In this document: positions 8,543 through 16,994 of the stretch, piece after piece
Layout: every line of letters begins with the position of its first letter
How positions within the stretch are numbered: the stretch's first letter is position 1
Assembly: GCA_035275265.1 (NCBI GenBank)
Contig: DATENC010000001.1
Span: forward strand, 1 to 64,000
Length of the DNA stretch: 64,000 bases
Direction of reading: 5' to 3'
DNA from: JACQAP01 sp035275265
Lineage (GTDB): Bacteria > Pseudomonadota > Gammaproteobacteria > Burkholderiales > JACQAP01
The notes under the pieces: model-generated
What the model saw: only the letters and a program-made list of their open reading frames with translations
Told to the model about the DNA's origin: nothing
Database searches by the model: none
Program-made: the position numbers and the translations under genes

Positions 8543-10381
8543 TCAATCCTTCTGCCGCGTTTTTTTGACAAGCGAATATCTCGGCTGCCGGAAAGGCCCG
8601 TGCACGCGGATGGACGAGGCCAGGGAGAAGATGCGCGGTTTTTTCGGATGAGGCGTTAGCACCACGTCGACGGTTTCGTGACGCAGGTCGATGGTGCCTG
8701 TTCCTTCCGTGTGCGTCTGATCCGTGTCGAGCACGATGGCCGTCGATGTTCCAAGGCCCTTGTCGAAATCGAACGCGCCTTCGGCGGTGTTGATACCGAT
8801 GGCATGGTCGCCGGTCATCAGCAGACGCAGGATTTTGCCGCCGTTCAGGCCAAGTTTGGCGTCCAGCAGATTGGAGATGCCACCTCCTTCCATGGTGATT
8901 TCCATGGAGCCCGTTGCGCTTGCCAGAAGTTTCGCGATCGAATCGCCTCGCCCCTTGAGATCGACATGCCCCTTCAGCGGCCCTGCGCTGCGCGCTCCTT
9001 TCCGTAGCCTCTCGAGCAGTTTTTCCAGCCGCACATCCTTCAACTCCATTTTCGCGTGTGCCGACAGCGGCTTTTGCTGTCCGTCAAGCATGACCAGTCC
9101 CAACACATGACCGCCGGCCAAGCCGATATCGAGCGGCTTCAGTGCAAGAACGCCGTCATTGAGATCGGCAGTAACCCGCACGCTGTCCAGTGCCTGCAGC
9201 TCAGCCGCTTTTAACTTTTTGAGATCCAGAGTTACGTGCGCATCGAAGGATCTCAAACGTTCGAATTTGAATGCCCGATTGGGAAACAGGCGCTTTCCCG
9301 CGCCTGGCTCGGGATTCTCCGGCCCGGCATTTTGGTTCTCGTCATGCGGTGTTCCCGCTTTCTCCTTTGATTGGCCGCTGCTCACTAGAGAACCAAAGTC
9401 GGAGAGATGGGTCGATTCGCTGCGCAGCGCCGCCCGCAACATCAGGCGCTCTTTGCTCCGGTCGACACTGATGACACCGGCAATGTCGGTATCGCCGAGC
9501 TTTCCCTCTACGTCGGTGAATGAGGCGTCGTCCTTCACCAGCCGGAAGTGCGATCGGAAATCATACGGCCGCGAGGCTGGCAGCGAAGTGCGGAAGAAAG
9601 CACCCAGTTTCGACAGCGAAGAACCGGCGAGACGTACTTTCGCATCGATGGCGGAAGGCTCGAAGAGATCCGCGATGGTGCCGTCGGCATCGAGCTTGTT
9701 TTTCCCGGCCGAAATGTGGCCACGCAACGGAAACGATTCCCCGGTCTCCAGAAACGTCAGCAGTTCGCTGGTCAGCACTTCGCCGGAGAACGCAGTCCCG
9801 CCGAATTCGCCCTTGAATGAGATCTGCGTTGGATGCGCCGCGTCGGGCTTGAGCCCCTCGGATCCGGCTTCCGATGAACTCGCGGTTGCCGTGACCTCCA
9901 GATCGACGTCGCGGCGAACAAAGCGGATGGTAGTGCGATGGGGTTCCAGTCTCAGCACCTTGATCCGGCCGGGCCCGCGATCCTCGGGATTCCGCAGGCG
10001 CCAGTTCCGCAGCCCGTCTGCCTGCCTTTCCATGTCCACATCTGCGTCGATTAGAACCAGCCTTGAAATCACCGGCCGCCTTTCCCACACGCTCTTCAGG
10101 GAGAAGGTGAACGTGGCCTCCCCGGCGACGGCAGTAGGCCGCTTGTCTGCCCACGGAGCATTCTCGATGTACACATCGCGCACCCGCACGGTCGGTTCGA
10201 ATCCGAGATCGACATGCAGGTCACCTATTCGGACTTCCCGGCCTGATCGATCCACCAAATAGCGCTCAAGGGGATGGCGGAGCCAGTTCCAGTCGAACAG
10301 TGCCACCACGACGGCAAACACGACCAAAAGGCCAAGCAGTACGCCGGTTGTGCGACGGAATTTTGGGAATCGGAACGGCAT
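8543..10381 (-). CDS. AsmA-family protein
   Basis: A 612-aa protein with one N-terminal transmembrane helix (about residues 11-28, GVLLGLLVVFAVVVALF) followed by a long periplasmic beta-rich body: GREVRIGDLHVDLGFEPTVRVRDV near the N-terminus and a C-terminal AsmA-like block (LNGGKILRLLMTGD, GTGTIDLRHETVDVVL). AsmA-like proteins are thought to bridge inner and outer membranes and affect phospholipid or outer-membrane protein traffic. ATG at 10381 with AAAGGCGG upstream. Divergent from the sorbosone-dehydrogenase-like gene. Confidence 0.88.
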   Translation of the reverse strand: MPFRFPKFRRTTGVLLGLLVVFAVVVALFDWNWLRHPLERYLVDRSGREVRIGDLHVDLGFEPTVRVRDVYIENAPWADKRPTAVAGEATFTFSLKSVWERRPVISRLVLIDADVDMERQADGLRNWRLRNPEDRGPGRIKVLRLEPHRTTIRFVRRDVDLEVTATASSSEAGSEGLKPDAAHPTQISFKGEFGGTAFSGEVLTSELLTFLETGESFPLRGHISAGKNKLDADGTIADLFEPSAIDAKVRLAGSSLSKLGAFFRTSLPASRPYDFRSHFRLVKDDASFTDVEGKLGDTDIAGVISVDRSKERLMLRAALRSESTHLSDFGSLVSSGQSKEKAGTPHDENQNAGPENPEPGAGKRLFPNRAFKFERLRSFDAHVTLDLKKLKAAELQALDSVRVTADLNDGVLALKPLDIGLAGGHVLGLVMLDGQQKPLSAHAKMELKDVRLEKLLERLRKGARSAGPLKGHVDLKGRGDSIAKLLASATGSMEITMEGGGISNLLDAKLGLNGGKILRLLMTGDHAIGINTAEGAFDFDKGLGTSTAIVLDTDQTHTEGTGTIDLRHETVDVVLTPHPKKPRIFSLASSIRVHGPFRQPRYSLVKKTRQKD

Positions 10382-10689
10382 GACCGCCTTTCGACAGCGA
10401 CTTTGCGCGTTGGTGCGATATGGGACGGAGGGAGTACGACACTGCTTGGGTTGTGGAAGCTCAAGCGGGTATTCGCAGGAGCACGAGTTGCGAATTGGCC
10501 GCCCGCGCAGCGAAGGTTTCTGTTCTATGTACGCTAGCGTACGGAACTGTGCACGGGAGGCGCTTAGGCTAACCAAGTGCCGATGCGCGGTCGTGCCGGT
10601 TTGTTCGCGGACATCTCGGCGGCATCGGTGCTGGTTTTTGCCACTCCTGAATGATTTCCCAAACTTGATTCGTGACTCGGAGAACAGAC
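10382..10689. other. Intergenic region, divergent promoters
   Basis: About 308 bases between AsmA and the sorbosone-dehydrogenase-like gene. I see only the two ribosome sites (AAAGG for AsmA; GGAG at 10679 for the rightward gene) and no hairpin or recognised operator. Confidence 0.35.
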
Positions 10690-12192
10690 ATGAATCCCGG
10701 GACCCAGATTATTGATCGTTCTGACCCTCATGCTGACCGCTGCCATTCCGATGTGGTCGTGCAGCGAGAAATCGCGCAACGGGCCGAGTCGTTGTGGAAT
10801 CGTCATGGTCCTGAAGTTGTCGATTGGACGGCCGTAAGGGGTCGTTCCTGCGCTGCGCACAGGCCGCAGCGACCACTCTCGAGCGCAGTTTTGGTCGGCG
10901 CGATGGTATTGGCAATTGCTGCCTGCGCTGAGGTGGCCCGGTTGCCGATTTCTGCCGGCATCGGACCGCAGCCCACGCTACCACCACCACAAAAATCGCT
11001 CATTCCGACCGTGCTCATCGCTCCGGCCAAGGGCTGGCCAGCCGGCGCGACGCCAGTGGCTGCAGCCGGTCTGGTGGTGAACGCCTACTCAACCGACCTT
11101 GACCATCCCCGTTGGCTCTATGTCCTGCCCAACGGCGACGTACTCGTTGCCGAAAGCAACGGCCCGCCCCGGCCGGATGACGTGCGCGGCATCAAAGGCC
11201 GGGTGATGAAGATGCTGAGGAAACGTGCGGGCGGAGGAGTTCCGAGCGCCAACCGCATCACGCTGCTGCGCGATAGGGACGGGGACGGTACCGCGGAAAC
11301 GCGAACAATTTTCCTGGCCGGACTGAATTCGCCCTTTGGCATGGCGCTTGTCGGCAGCGACTTCTATGTAGCCAATACGGATTCGATAGTGCGCTTTCCC
11401 TACAAAGCAGGCGATTCACAGATCACCACGCCCGGGGTAAAGCTCGTGGATCTGCCCGCAGGCACGATCAACCATCACTGGACCAAGAACATCATTGCCA
11501 GCCGCGATGGATCACGCCTCTATGTGACCGTAGGTTCGAACAGTAATGTGGGCGAAAACGGCATGGACAACGAGGTCGATCGCGCCGCCATATTGGAGGT
11601 CGATCGCGCGACCGGCCGCTCGCGGCTATTCGCCTCGGGTCTGCGCAATCCGAACGGGTTGGATTGGCAGCCGCAAAGCGGCGTGCTCTGGACGGCAGTC
11701 AACGAACGCGACGAGCTTGGCGGCGACCTGGTTCCCGACTACATGACGTCGGTGCAGGATGGAGCTTTCTACGGCTGGCCTTACAGCTATTACGGGAAGA
11801 ACGTCGATGCACGAGTGAAGCCCCCGCGTCCGGATCTGGTCGCGCGCGCCATCGCGCCTGACTATGCGCTCGGACCGCATACCGCATCACTCGGGCTGGC
11901 GTTTTATCGCGGGAGCCTGTTGCCGCAGCACTATGCCGGGGGGGCGTTCATTGGGCAGCATGGCTCGTGGAATCGCAAACCGCGGAGTGGCTACAAGGTG
12001 CTATTCGTACCGTTTGCCGATGGACGCCCCGTTGGGGTACCCGAGGACGTACTTACCGGCTTTGTCAATGCGGAGGGCGAGGCTCTTGGCCGCCCCGTAG
12101 GCGTGGCGATGGACCGTTCAGGCGCACTGCTCGTCGCGGACGATGTTGGCAACGTTGTCTGGCGCGTGACGTCGGCCGTGTCCAGACAGTGA
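10690..12192 (+). CDS. PQQ-type sugar dehydrogenase-like protein (sorbosone dehydrogenase family)
   Basis: A beta-propeller protein of the soluble glucose/sorbosone dehydrogenase family. Blade motifs include LDHPRWLYVLPNGDVLVAE, GLNSPFGMAL, GTINHHWTKNI, GLRNPNGLDWQP and GAFIGQHGSWNR. The ATG at 10690 has GGAGAACAG upstream, giving 500 aa. However a lipoprotein-like signal (VLVGAMVLAIAAC) only appears about 75 residues in, so the true start could be internal, or the protein has an odd N-terminal extension. Likely exported and anchored. The stop overlaps the GTG of the next gene (GTGA), so the two are translationally coupled. Confidence 0.8.
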   Translation: MNPGTQIIDRSDPHADRCHSDVVVQREIAQRAESLWNRHGPEVVDWTAVRGRSCAAHRPQRPLSSAVLVGAMVLAIAACAEVARLPISAGIGPQPTLPPPQKSLIPTVLIAPAKGWPAGATPVAAAGLVVNAYSTDLDHPRWLYVLPNGDVLVAESNGPPRPDDVRGIKGRVMKMLRKRAGGGVPSANRITLLRDRDGDGTAETRTIFLAGLNSPFGMALVGSDFYVANTDSIVRFPYKAGDSQITTPGVKLVDLPAGTINHHWTKNIIASRDGSRLYVTVGSNSNVGENGMDNEVDRAAILEVDRATGRSRLFASGLRNPNGLDWQPQSGVLWTAVNERDELGGDLVPDYMTSVQDGAFYGWPYSYYGKNVDARVKPPRPDLVARAIAPDYALGPHTASLGLAFYRGSLLPQHYAGGAFIGQHGSWNRKPRSGYKVLFVPFADGRPVGVPEDVLTGFVNAEGEALGRPVGVAMDRSGALLVADDVGNVVWRVTSAVSRQ

Positions 12193-13568
12193 TTTCCCGC
12201 TCCTTTGCAGCGGTCACGGTGTTCTCCCTGATGGCCGCGGCAGGTTGCGCGACGCTGCCCGACACCGATGCTCTTATAGAGCGGCACACCGGACAAGCAG
12301 CCAGATTCGAGGATGCGCGCGGTTCGCTTTCCGCGGAGAAAAGCGCCGCGATCCTCGCGGAGCTCAAGCGCAAATCGGGCGACATCGATATTCTGGAAAA
12401 GCAAATTGTCCTTGAGCAGGCGATCGCCGGCAGCCCGCTCGTCGTGGGAAACAAAGTTTCCTTGCTGCAGGACGGCCCGGATACATACGCTGCAATGTTT
12501 GCTGCAATCCGCAAGGCCCAGGACCATATCAACCTGGAGTCCTACATCATCGAAGACGATGAGATCGGACGGCAGTTCGCGGATGTGCTGCTGGAAAAGC
12601 AGCGGCAGGGCATACAGGTCAACCTGATCTATGACAGCGTCGGTGGCATCAATACGCCGAAAGCCTACTTCGAACGGTTGGCGGAAGGCGGCATCGCGGT
12701 GCTCGAATTCAATCCCGTCAACCCCCTCAAGGTGAAGAAGCAATGGCTGGTCAACAATCGCGATCACCGGAAATTGCTGGTGGTCGACGGACGGACCGCG
12801 TTCCTGGGCGGGATCAATATCAGCAGCGTTTATTCGTCGGGGTCGGTCGTCCGTGCCACTGCGAAACGGGCTTCGTCAGTTGGGTGGCGGGATACCCAAA
12901 TTCAAATCGATGGCCCTGTGGTCGGCGAATTGCAGAAACTGTTCATAGACACATGGGGAAAGCAACGCGGCAAACCACTTGCCCAGAAGAAATATTTTCC
13001 CGCGCTGAAGGTGCAAGGCAAAGATATTGTGCGCGCCATCGGTAGCACCCCCGACGATGCCTACAGTCAGATCTACCTGACGCTGATATCCGCAATCGGC
13101 AATGCGGAGAAGCAGGTGCACCTGACCAACGCCTACTTTGTTCCCGACCCGCAGCTGGTGGATTCACTGATCGACGCCGCCGGGCGAGGGGTCGATGTCA
13201 GGTTGATACTTCCAAGCCATTCCGATTCCGCGACGGTATTTCACGCCGGGCGTTCGCATTATCTCAGCCTGCTCGAAGGCGGGGTAAAACTCTACGAGCG
13301 GCAAGGCTCGCTGTTACATTCCAAGACGGCCGTTGTCGACGGCGTCTGGTCCACCGTGGGTTCGACCAATCTGGACTGGCGCAGCTTTCTCGACAACGAC
13401 GAAATCAACGCGGTGATTATCGGGCGTGAGTTCGGTGAGAAAATGGAGGCCATGTTCGCCAAGGACCTGGATGCATCGAAGGCAATCGACTTGGAACGCT
13501 GGAAGCGCCGCCCCCTTTCTTTTCGTTTCAAGGAATGGATGGCGCGCAGGGGCGCGCGGCTGCTTTAG
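12189..13568 (+). CDS. Phospholipase D / cardiolipin synthase-like lipoprotein
   Basis: A 459-aa protein with two HKD catalytic motifs: HRKLLVVDGRTAFLGG near the middle and HSKTAVVDGVWSTVGSTN near the C-terminus, as in cardiolipin synthases (ClsB/ClsC type) that join phospholipids at the membrane. The GTG start at 12189 overlaps the previous stop by four bases. It gives a lipoprotein signal ending in MAAAGC (Cys20), so the enzyme would be membrane-anchored on the periplasmic side; cytoplasmic or multi-TM forms are more usual. Coupling to the sugar-dehydrogenase-like gene suggests a shared envelope role. Confidence 0.85.
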   Translation: MISRSFAAVTVFSLMAAAGCATLPDTDALIERHTGQAARFEDARGSLSAEKSAAILAELKRKSGDIDILEKQIVLEQAIAGSPLVVGNKVSLLQDGPDTYAAMFAAIRKAQDHINLESYIIEDDEIGRQFADVLLEKQRQGIQVNLIYDSVGGINTPKAYFERLAEGGIAVLEFNPVNPLKVKKQWLVNNRDHRKLLVVDGRTAFLGGINISSVYSSGSVVRATAKRASSVGWRDTQIQIDGPVVGELQKLFIDTWGKQRGKPLAQKKYFPALKVQGKDIVRAIGSTPDDAYSQIYLTLISAIGNAEKQVHLTNAYFVPDPQLVDSLIDAAGRGVDVRLILPSHSDSATVFHAGRSHYLSLLEGGVKLYERQGSLLHSKTAVVDGVWSTVGSTNLDWRSFLDNDEINAVIIGREFGEKMEAMFAKDLDASKAIDLERWKRRPLSFRFKEWMARRGARLL

Positions 13569-13814
13569 CAGGGCTCTGCGCCCGTCGCCCCGATCAACGT
13601 CGGTCGATCAATCAGTTAGCATTAGATTCAAGAATCTCGAAGAGACTCATTTCGTCTGGGGGTATGCACCCCATGTGGACGTTCCGAGAGGCGTGGCAAA
13701 ATCAGTTGTAATGCCCCGATCCAATCGGCGGAATTCGAAAGCAAGACCCGGAGTGCAAGGTCCGGCGATGGTCCTTACAGTGCGAGCGTCACCATACTGT
13801 TTAAGGAAATGACC

Positions 13815-14894
13815 ATGAACACTTCAGCGAACACTAAAAAGCTTGCGGCTGCGACCCTCGGAGATCCCCGTTGGGCCACCGTGCGAGCACGCGACCTCGC
13901 GGCGGACGGGAAATTCTTCTACTCGGTCAAGACCACCGGCGTGTACTGCCGCCCGTCCTGCGCAAGCCGTTTGGCAAGGCCGGAAAACGTGCGATTCCAC
14001 GCTACCTGCGCGGACGCCGAAAGAGCGGGCTTCCGTCCCTGCAAGCGGTGCAAACCCGATCAGGCGTCGCTGGCCACACGCCATGCCGCGAAGGTAGCCC
14101 AGATCTGCCGGCTCATTGAGGAGAGTGACACGGTGCCGGCGCTCGAGGAACTGGCGAATCGCGCGGGAATGAGCACATATCACTTTCATCGCGTCTTCAA
14201 GGCTGCCATAGGCCTGACCCCCAAGGCCTATGCGGCCGCGCATCGCGCCAGGCGGGTGCGCAGCGGGCTTGATGGCAACGGTACGGTCACCGAAGCGATC
14301 TTCGACGCCGGATATGATTCAACCGGCCGATTCTATGAAGAATCGCGCGAAATACTGGGAATGACGCCCTCGAACTATCGCAAGGGTGGCGCCAACACGG
14401 AGATTCGTTTCGCCATTGGTGAATGCTCCCTGGGGTCCATTCTGGTCGCGACCAGCGGGCGCGGAGTCTGTGCCATTCTGCTGGGCGATGATCCCGATGC
14501 GCTGGCGCGCGAGTTGCAGGACCGTTTCCCGCGTGCCGATCTGATCGGAGGAGACAAGGAATTCGAGCAACTGGTCGCCAAGGTGGTGGGTTTTGTCGAA
14601 GCTCCCAGGTTGGGTTTGGACCTGCCGCTGGATGTCCGCGGCACGGCGTTCCAGCAGCGTGTGTGGCGGGCCCTGGGAAAGATCCCCGCGGGATCGACTT
14701 TGAGTTACGCGGCAATTGCGAAGCGGATCGGCTCACCCAAATCAGTGCGTGCGGTAGCACAGGCCTGCGCGGCTAACACGCTGGCGGTGGCGATTCCTTG
14801 CCATCGCGTAATAAGAAACGACGGGGCCCTGTCGGGTTACCGTTGGGGGGTCGAGCGCAAACGCGCGCTGCTGGAGCGGGAAGCACAACGATGA
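13815..14894 (+). CDS. ada: Ada: bifunctional DNA methylphosphotriester/O6-methylguanine repair protein and activator
   Basis: A 359-aa protein with full Ada architecture. The N-terminal zinc domain has C45, C49, C76 and C79 (YCRPSCASR, CKRCKPD), of which the first accepts methyl groups from phosphotriesters. An AraC-type helix-turn-helix follows (about residues 85-180). The C-terminal O6-alkylguanine methyltransferase has AIPCHRVIR (acceptor Cys near 329). ATG at 13815 fits AAGGAA better than the ATG at 13809, which abuts it. It overlaps the next gene by ATGA. In the family, methylated Ada activates its own operon. Confidence 0.96.
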   Translation: MNTSANTKKLAAATLGDPRWATVRARDLAADGKFFYSVKTTGVYCRPSCASRLARPENVRFHATCADAERAGFRPCKRCKPDQASLATRHAAKVAQICRLIEESDTVPALEELANRAGMSTYHFHRVFKAAIGLTPKAYAAAHRARRVRSGLDGNGTVTEAIFDAGYDSTGRFYEESREILGMTPSNYRKGGANTEIRFAIGECSLGSILVATSGRGVCAILLGDDPDALARELQDRFPRADLIGGDKEFEQLVAKVVGFVEAPRLGLDLPLDVRGTAFQQRVWRALGKIPAGSTLSYAAIAKRIGSPKSVRAVAQACAANTLAVAIPCHRVIRNDGALSGYRWGVERKRALLEREAQR

Positions 14895-15640
14895 GCGCGC
14901 AGCTTCGATCGGTGCCGGTTTCTCTCGCGTGCGCAAGCGTTGCGGATCGGATTGAGGCGTGCGGCTGGCAAGGCGTTTCGGCCGAGCTCGACGCGCAAGG
15001 TAGCGCAATTCTGGAGCGCCTGCTGGCGCCGGACGAATGCCGCACCTTGGCCGCCCTTTATTCCGACGAATATCGCTTTCGCAGCTGTGTGGTCATGGCA
15101 AGGCATGGTTATGGGCGCGGCGAATACAAGTATTTCTCTTACCCGCTGCCCGGAATGGTCGCCGGCCTGCGATCGGCCATCTATCCTCATCTCGCGCCTA
15201 TCGCAAATCGGTGGAATGCGGAAATGCGCGTTGATGTTCAGTATCCGCACACTCACGCCGAGTTCCTTGCCCGGTGCCATGAAGCCGGGCAGGTCAGGCC
15301 GACACCGCTGCTGCTCCAGTACGGCGCGGGCGACTACAACTGCCTGCACCAGGATCTTTATGGCGAACATGTGTTTCCGCTGCAGGTCGCGATTCTGCTG
15401 TCGGAACCCGGAACAGACTTCACCGGCGGCGAGTTCGTGCTGACGGAGCAGCGTCCGCGCATGCAATCGCGGCCCGCGGTTGTCCCGCTGCGCCAGGGTG
15501 ACGCCGTGATCTTCGCAGTGCACCGTCGTCCTGTTCACGGCACTCGCGGCACATACCGTGTCAATCTTCGCCATGGCGTGAGCCGCGTTCGTAGCGGACA
15601 CCGCCACACGCTGGGCGTGATTTTTCATGATGCCGAGTGA
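14891..15640 (+). CDS. 2OG-Fe(II) oxygenase (Oxygenase-NA/COG3826 family), DNA-damage linked
   Basis: A 249-aa double-stranded beta-helix oxygenase. The iron triad is visible as H and D in NCLHQDLYGE and a distal H in RRPVHGTRG, with an Arg-rich 2-oxoglutarate site (YRVNLRHGVSRVR). It fits the family annotated as oxygenases acting on damaged (alkylated) DNA. Its ATG overlaps the ada stop (ATGA), so expression is coupled to the alkylation response, consistent with AlkB-like repair. Activity on DNA is inferred from family and neighbour. Confidence 0.88.
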   Translation: MSAQLRSVPVSLACASVADRIEACGWQGVSAELDAQGSAILERLLAPDECRTLAALYSDEYRFRSCVVMARHGYGRGEYKYFSYPLPGMVAGLRSAIYPHLAPIANRWNAEMRVDVQYPHTHAEFLARCHEAGQVRPTPLLLQYGAGDYNCLHQDLYGEHVFPLQVAILLSEPGTDFTGGEFVLTEQRPRMQSRPAVVPLRQGDAVIFAVHRRPVHGTRGTYRVNLRHGVSRVRSGHRHTLGVIFHDAE

Positions 15641-15888
15641 GGACCGTGTAAAGAAATCTATTCGGCTCAAAACTATCGGACTTTAATGTGGGCTGGCGTA
15701 CGGAGTGTCCGGGGCCGGGGAGGTACGGTGAAGAATTGATGCGCGGTGAATTGCCCCCGGGTCGGCGGCCAAGTTGCGGCCGACCGTGCAGCGGAGCGTG
15801 CAGGAATCGTTGATGTTATCGTGAAATGCAACTACGGCAGGCCACCTGCGGTCTGTAACCTCATAGCCCGGACAAGGCGGGAGCAAAC

Positions 15889-16731
15889 ATGCGACTAGGC
15901 AACCAGCGGGCCAGCGGCAACGTCGAGGATCGGCGGGGGATGGGCATGGTTGGAGGCGGGTTGGGGGTCGGCGGAATTGTTATCGCCGTCATCGCCTACT
16001 TCCTCGGCTTTGATCCCAGTGCGGTGCTCAACGTGGCCGAGCAGGTCACCACCCAAGGCGACTCGCGCGAGGCGCCCAAAGGCGCACCCGCGGATGAAAT
16101 GGGACAATTCGTTTCCCGGATTCTGGGTAGCACCGAGGATGTCTGGGGCAAGATCTTCCAGCAGTCGAACAGCGAATACCGCCCCCCGACGCTGGTTCTC
16201 TATGACGGGCAGGTACGGTCGGCCTGCGGCATGGGCCAATCGGCCGTGGGCCCCTTCTACTGCCCGGGCGACGAGAAGCTCTACATCGACTTGGCATTCT
16301 TTCGCGACTTGCAGGCGCGCTTCCGCGCCCCGGGCGACTTTGCCCAGGCCTACGTGATCGCCCACGAGGTGGGCCACCACGTGCAGAAGCTCACCGGCAC
16401 GATGAAGAAGTTGGAAGCGGCGAGGGAGCGCGTCTCGCAAACCGAATTCAACCGGATGTCAGTGCGCATGGAACTACAGGCGGACTGTTTCGCAGGCGTG
16501 TGGGGATACCACGCGGGCACAATGAATCAGTTAGAGTCCGGCGACGTCGCCGAAGCGCTCAACGCCGCGACAGCCATCGGAGACGACCGCCTGCAGAAGC
16601 AGACCCAGGGCCACGTCGTACCCGAGTCTTTCACGCATGGCTCATCGGAGCAGCGCGTGCGCTGGTTCAAACGTGGGCTGGACTCGGGACGCCCGAAGGA
16701 CTGCGACACGTTCTCGACCAACTCGCTTTGA
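15889..16731 (+). CDS. Neutral zinc metallopeptidase, YpfJ family
   Basis: A 280-aa protein with a short N-terminal segment, one transmembrane helix (GGLGVGGIVIAVIAYFLG) and a zincin domain with HEVGHHVQ (HExxH type), a downstream ELQADCFAGVWGYH segment supplying a third ligand, and a conserved acidic DEKLYIDL. This is the usual length of the YpfJ/KPN_02809 family, anchored in the inner membrane with the active site outside. ATG at 15889 with GGGAG upstream. Physiological substrate unknown. Confidence 0.93.
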   Translation: MRLGNQRASGNVEDRRGMGMVGGGLGVGGIVIAVIAYFLGFDPSAVLNVAEQVTTQGDSREAPKGAPADEMGQFVSRILGSTEDVWGKIFQQSNSEYRPPTLVLYDGQVRSACGMGQSAVGPFYCPGDEKLYIDLAFFRDLQARFRAPGDFAQAYVIAHEVGHHVQKLTGTMKKLEAARERVSQTEFNRMSVRMELQADCFAGVWGYHAGTMNQLESGDVAEALNAATAIGDDRLQKQTQGHVVPESFTHGSSEQRVRWFKRGLDSGRPKDCDTFSTNSL

Positions 16732-16787
16732 CCTTTCCCCAAGTGGTTCTGGAGACCCGTCTGTAGCTAATTGGTGTGCTGGAGTCA

Positions 16788-16810
16788 AACTTTCGACCTA
16801 CCCGAAAGTT
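16788..16810. repeat. Inverted repeat AACTTTCG/CGAAAGTT upstream of katE
   Basis: Perfect 8-bp arms with a 7-base spacer in the 263-base gap before katE. No T-run follows, so it is a better candidate for an operator or weak hairpin than a terminator. Confidence 0.35.
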
Positions 16811-16994
16811 CGATGAATCCTGCGAACCCGTACCTGCAACATACCTAGGCAATTCTCCCAAACCATCGGCCTCCGCAATCCGCCGATCGGATCACTCCAT
16901 ATCGTGAGCCAAGACGCGATATGCGGCAATTAATTGCAGGCTGGACTGACTAACAACGATCCAATCGAGCCCGATCATTTGAAAAGGAACTGTC

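Noticed and set aside
9159..10262. Long rightward open frame inside the AsmA gene
   Set aside because: It is antisense to a clear AsmA-family protein, with Ser/Arg-rich composition typical of a shadow frame in GC-rich DNA.
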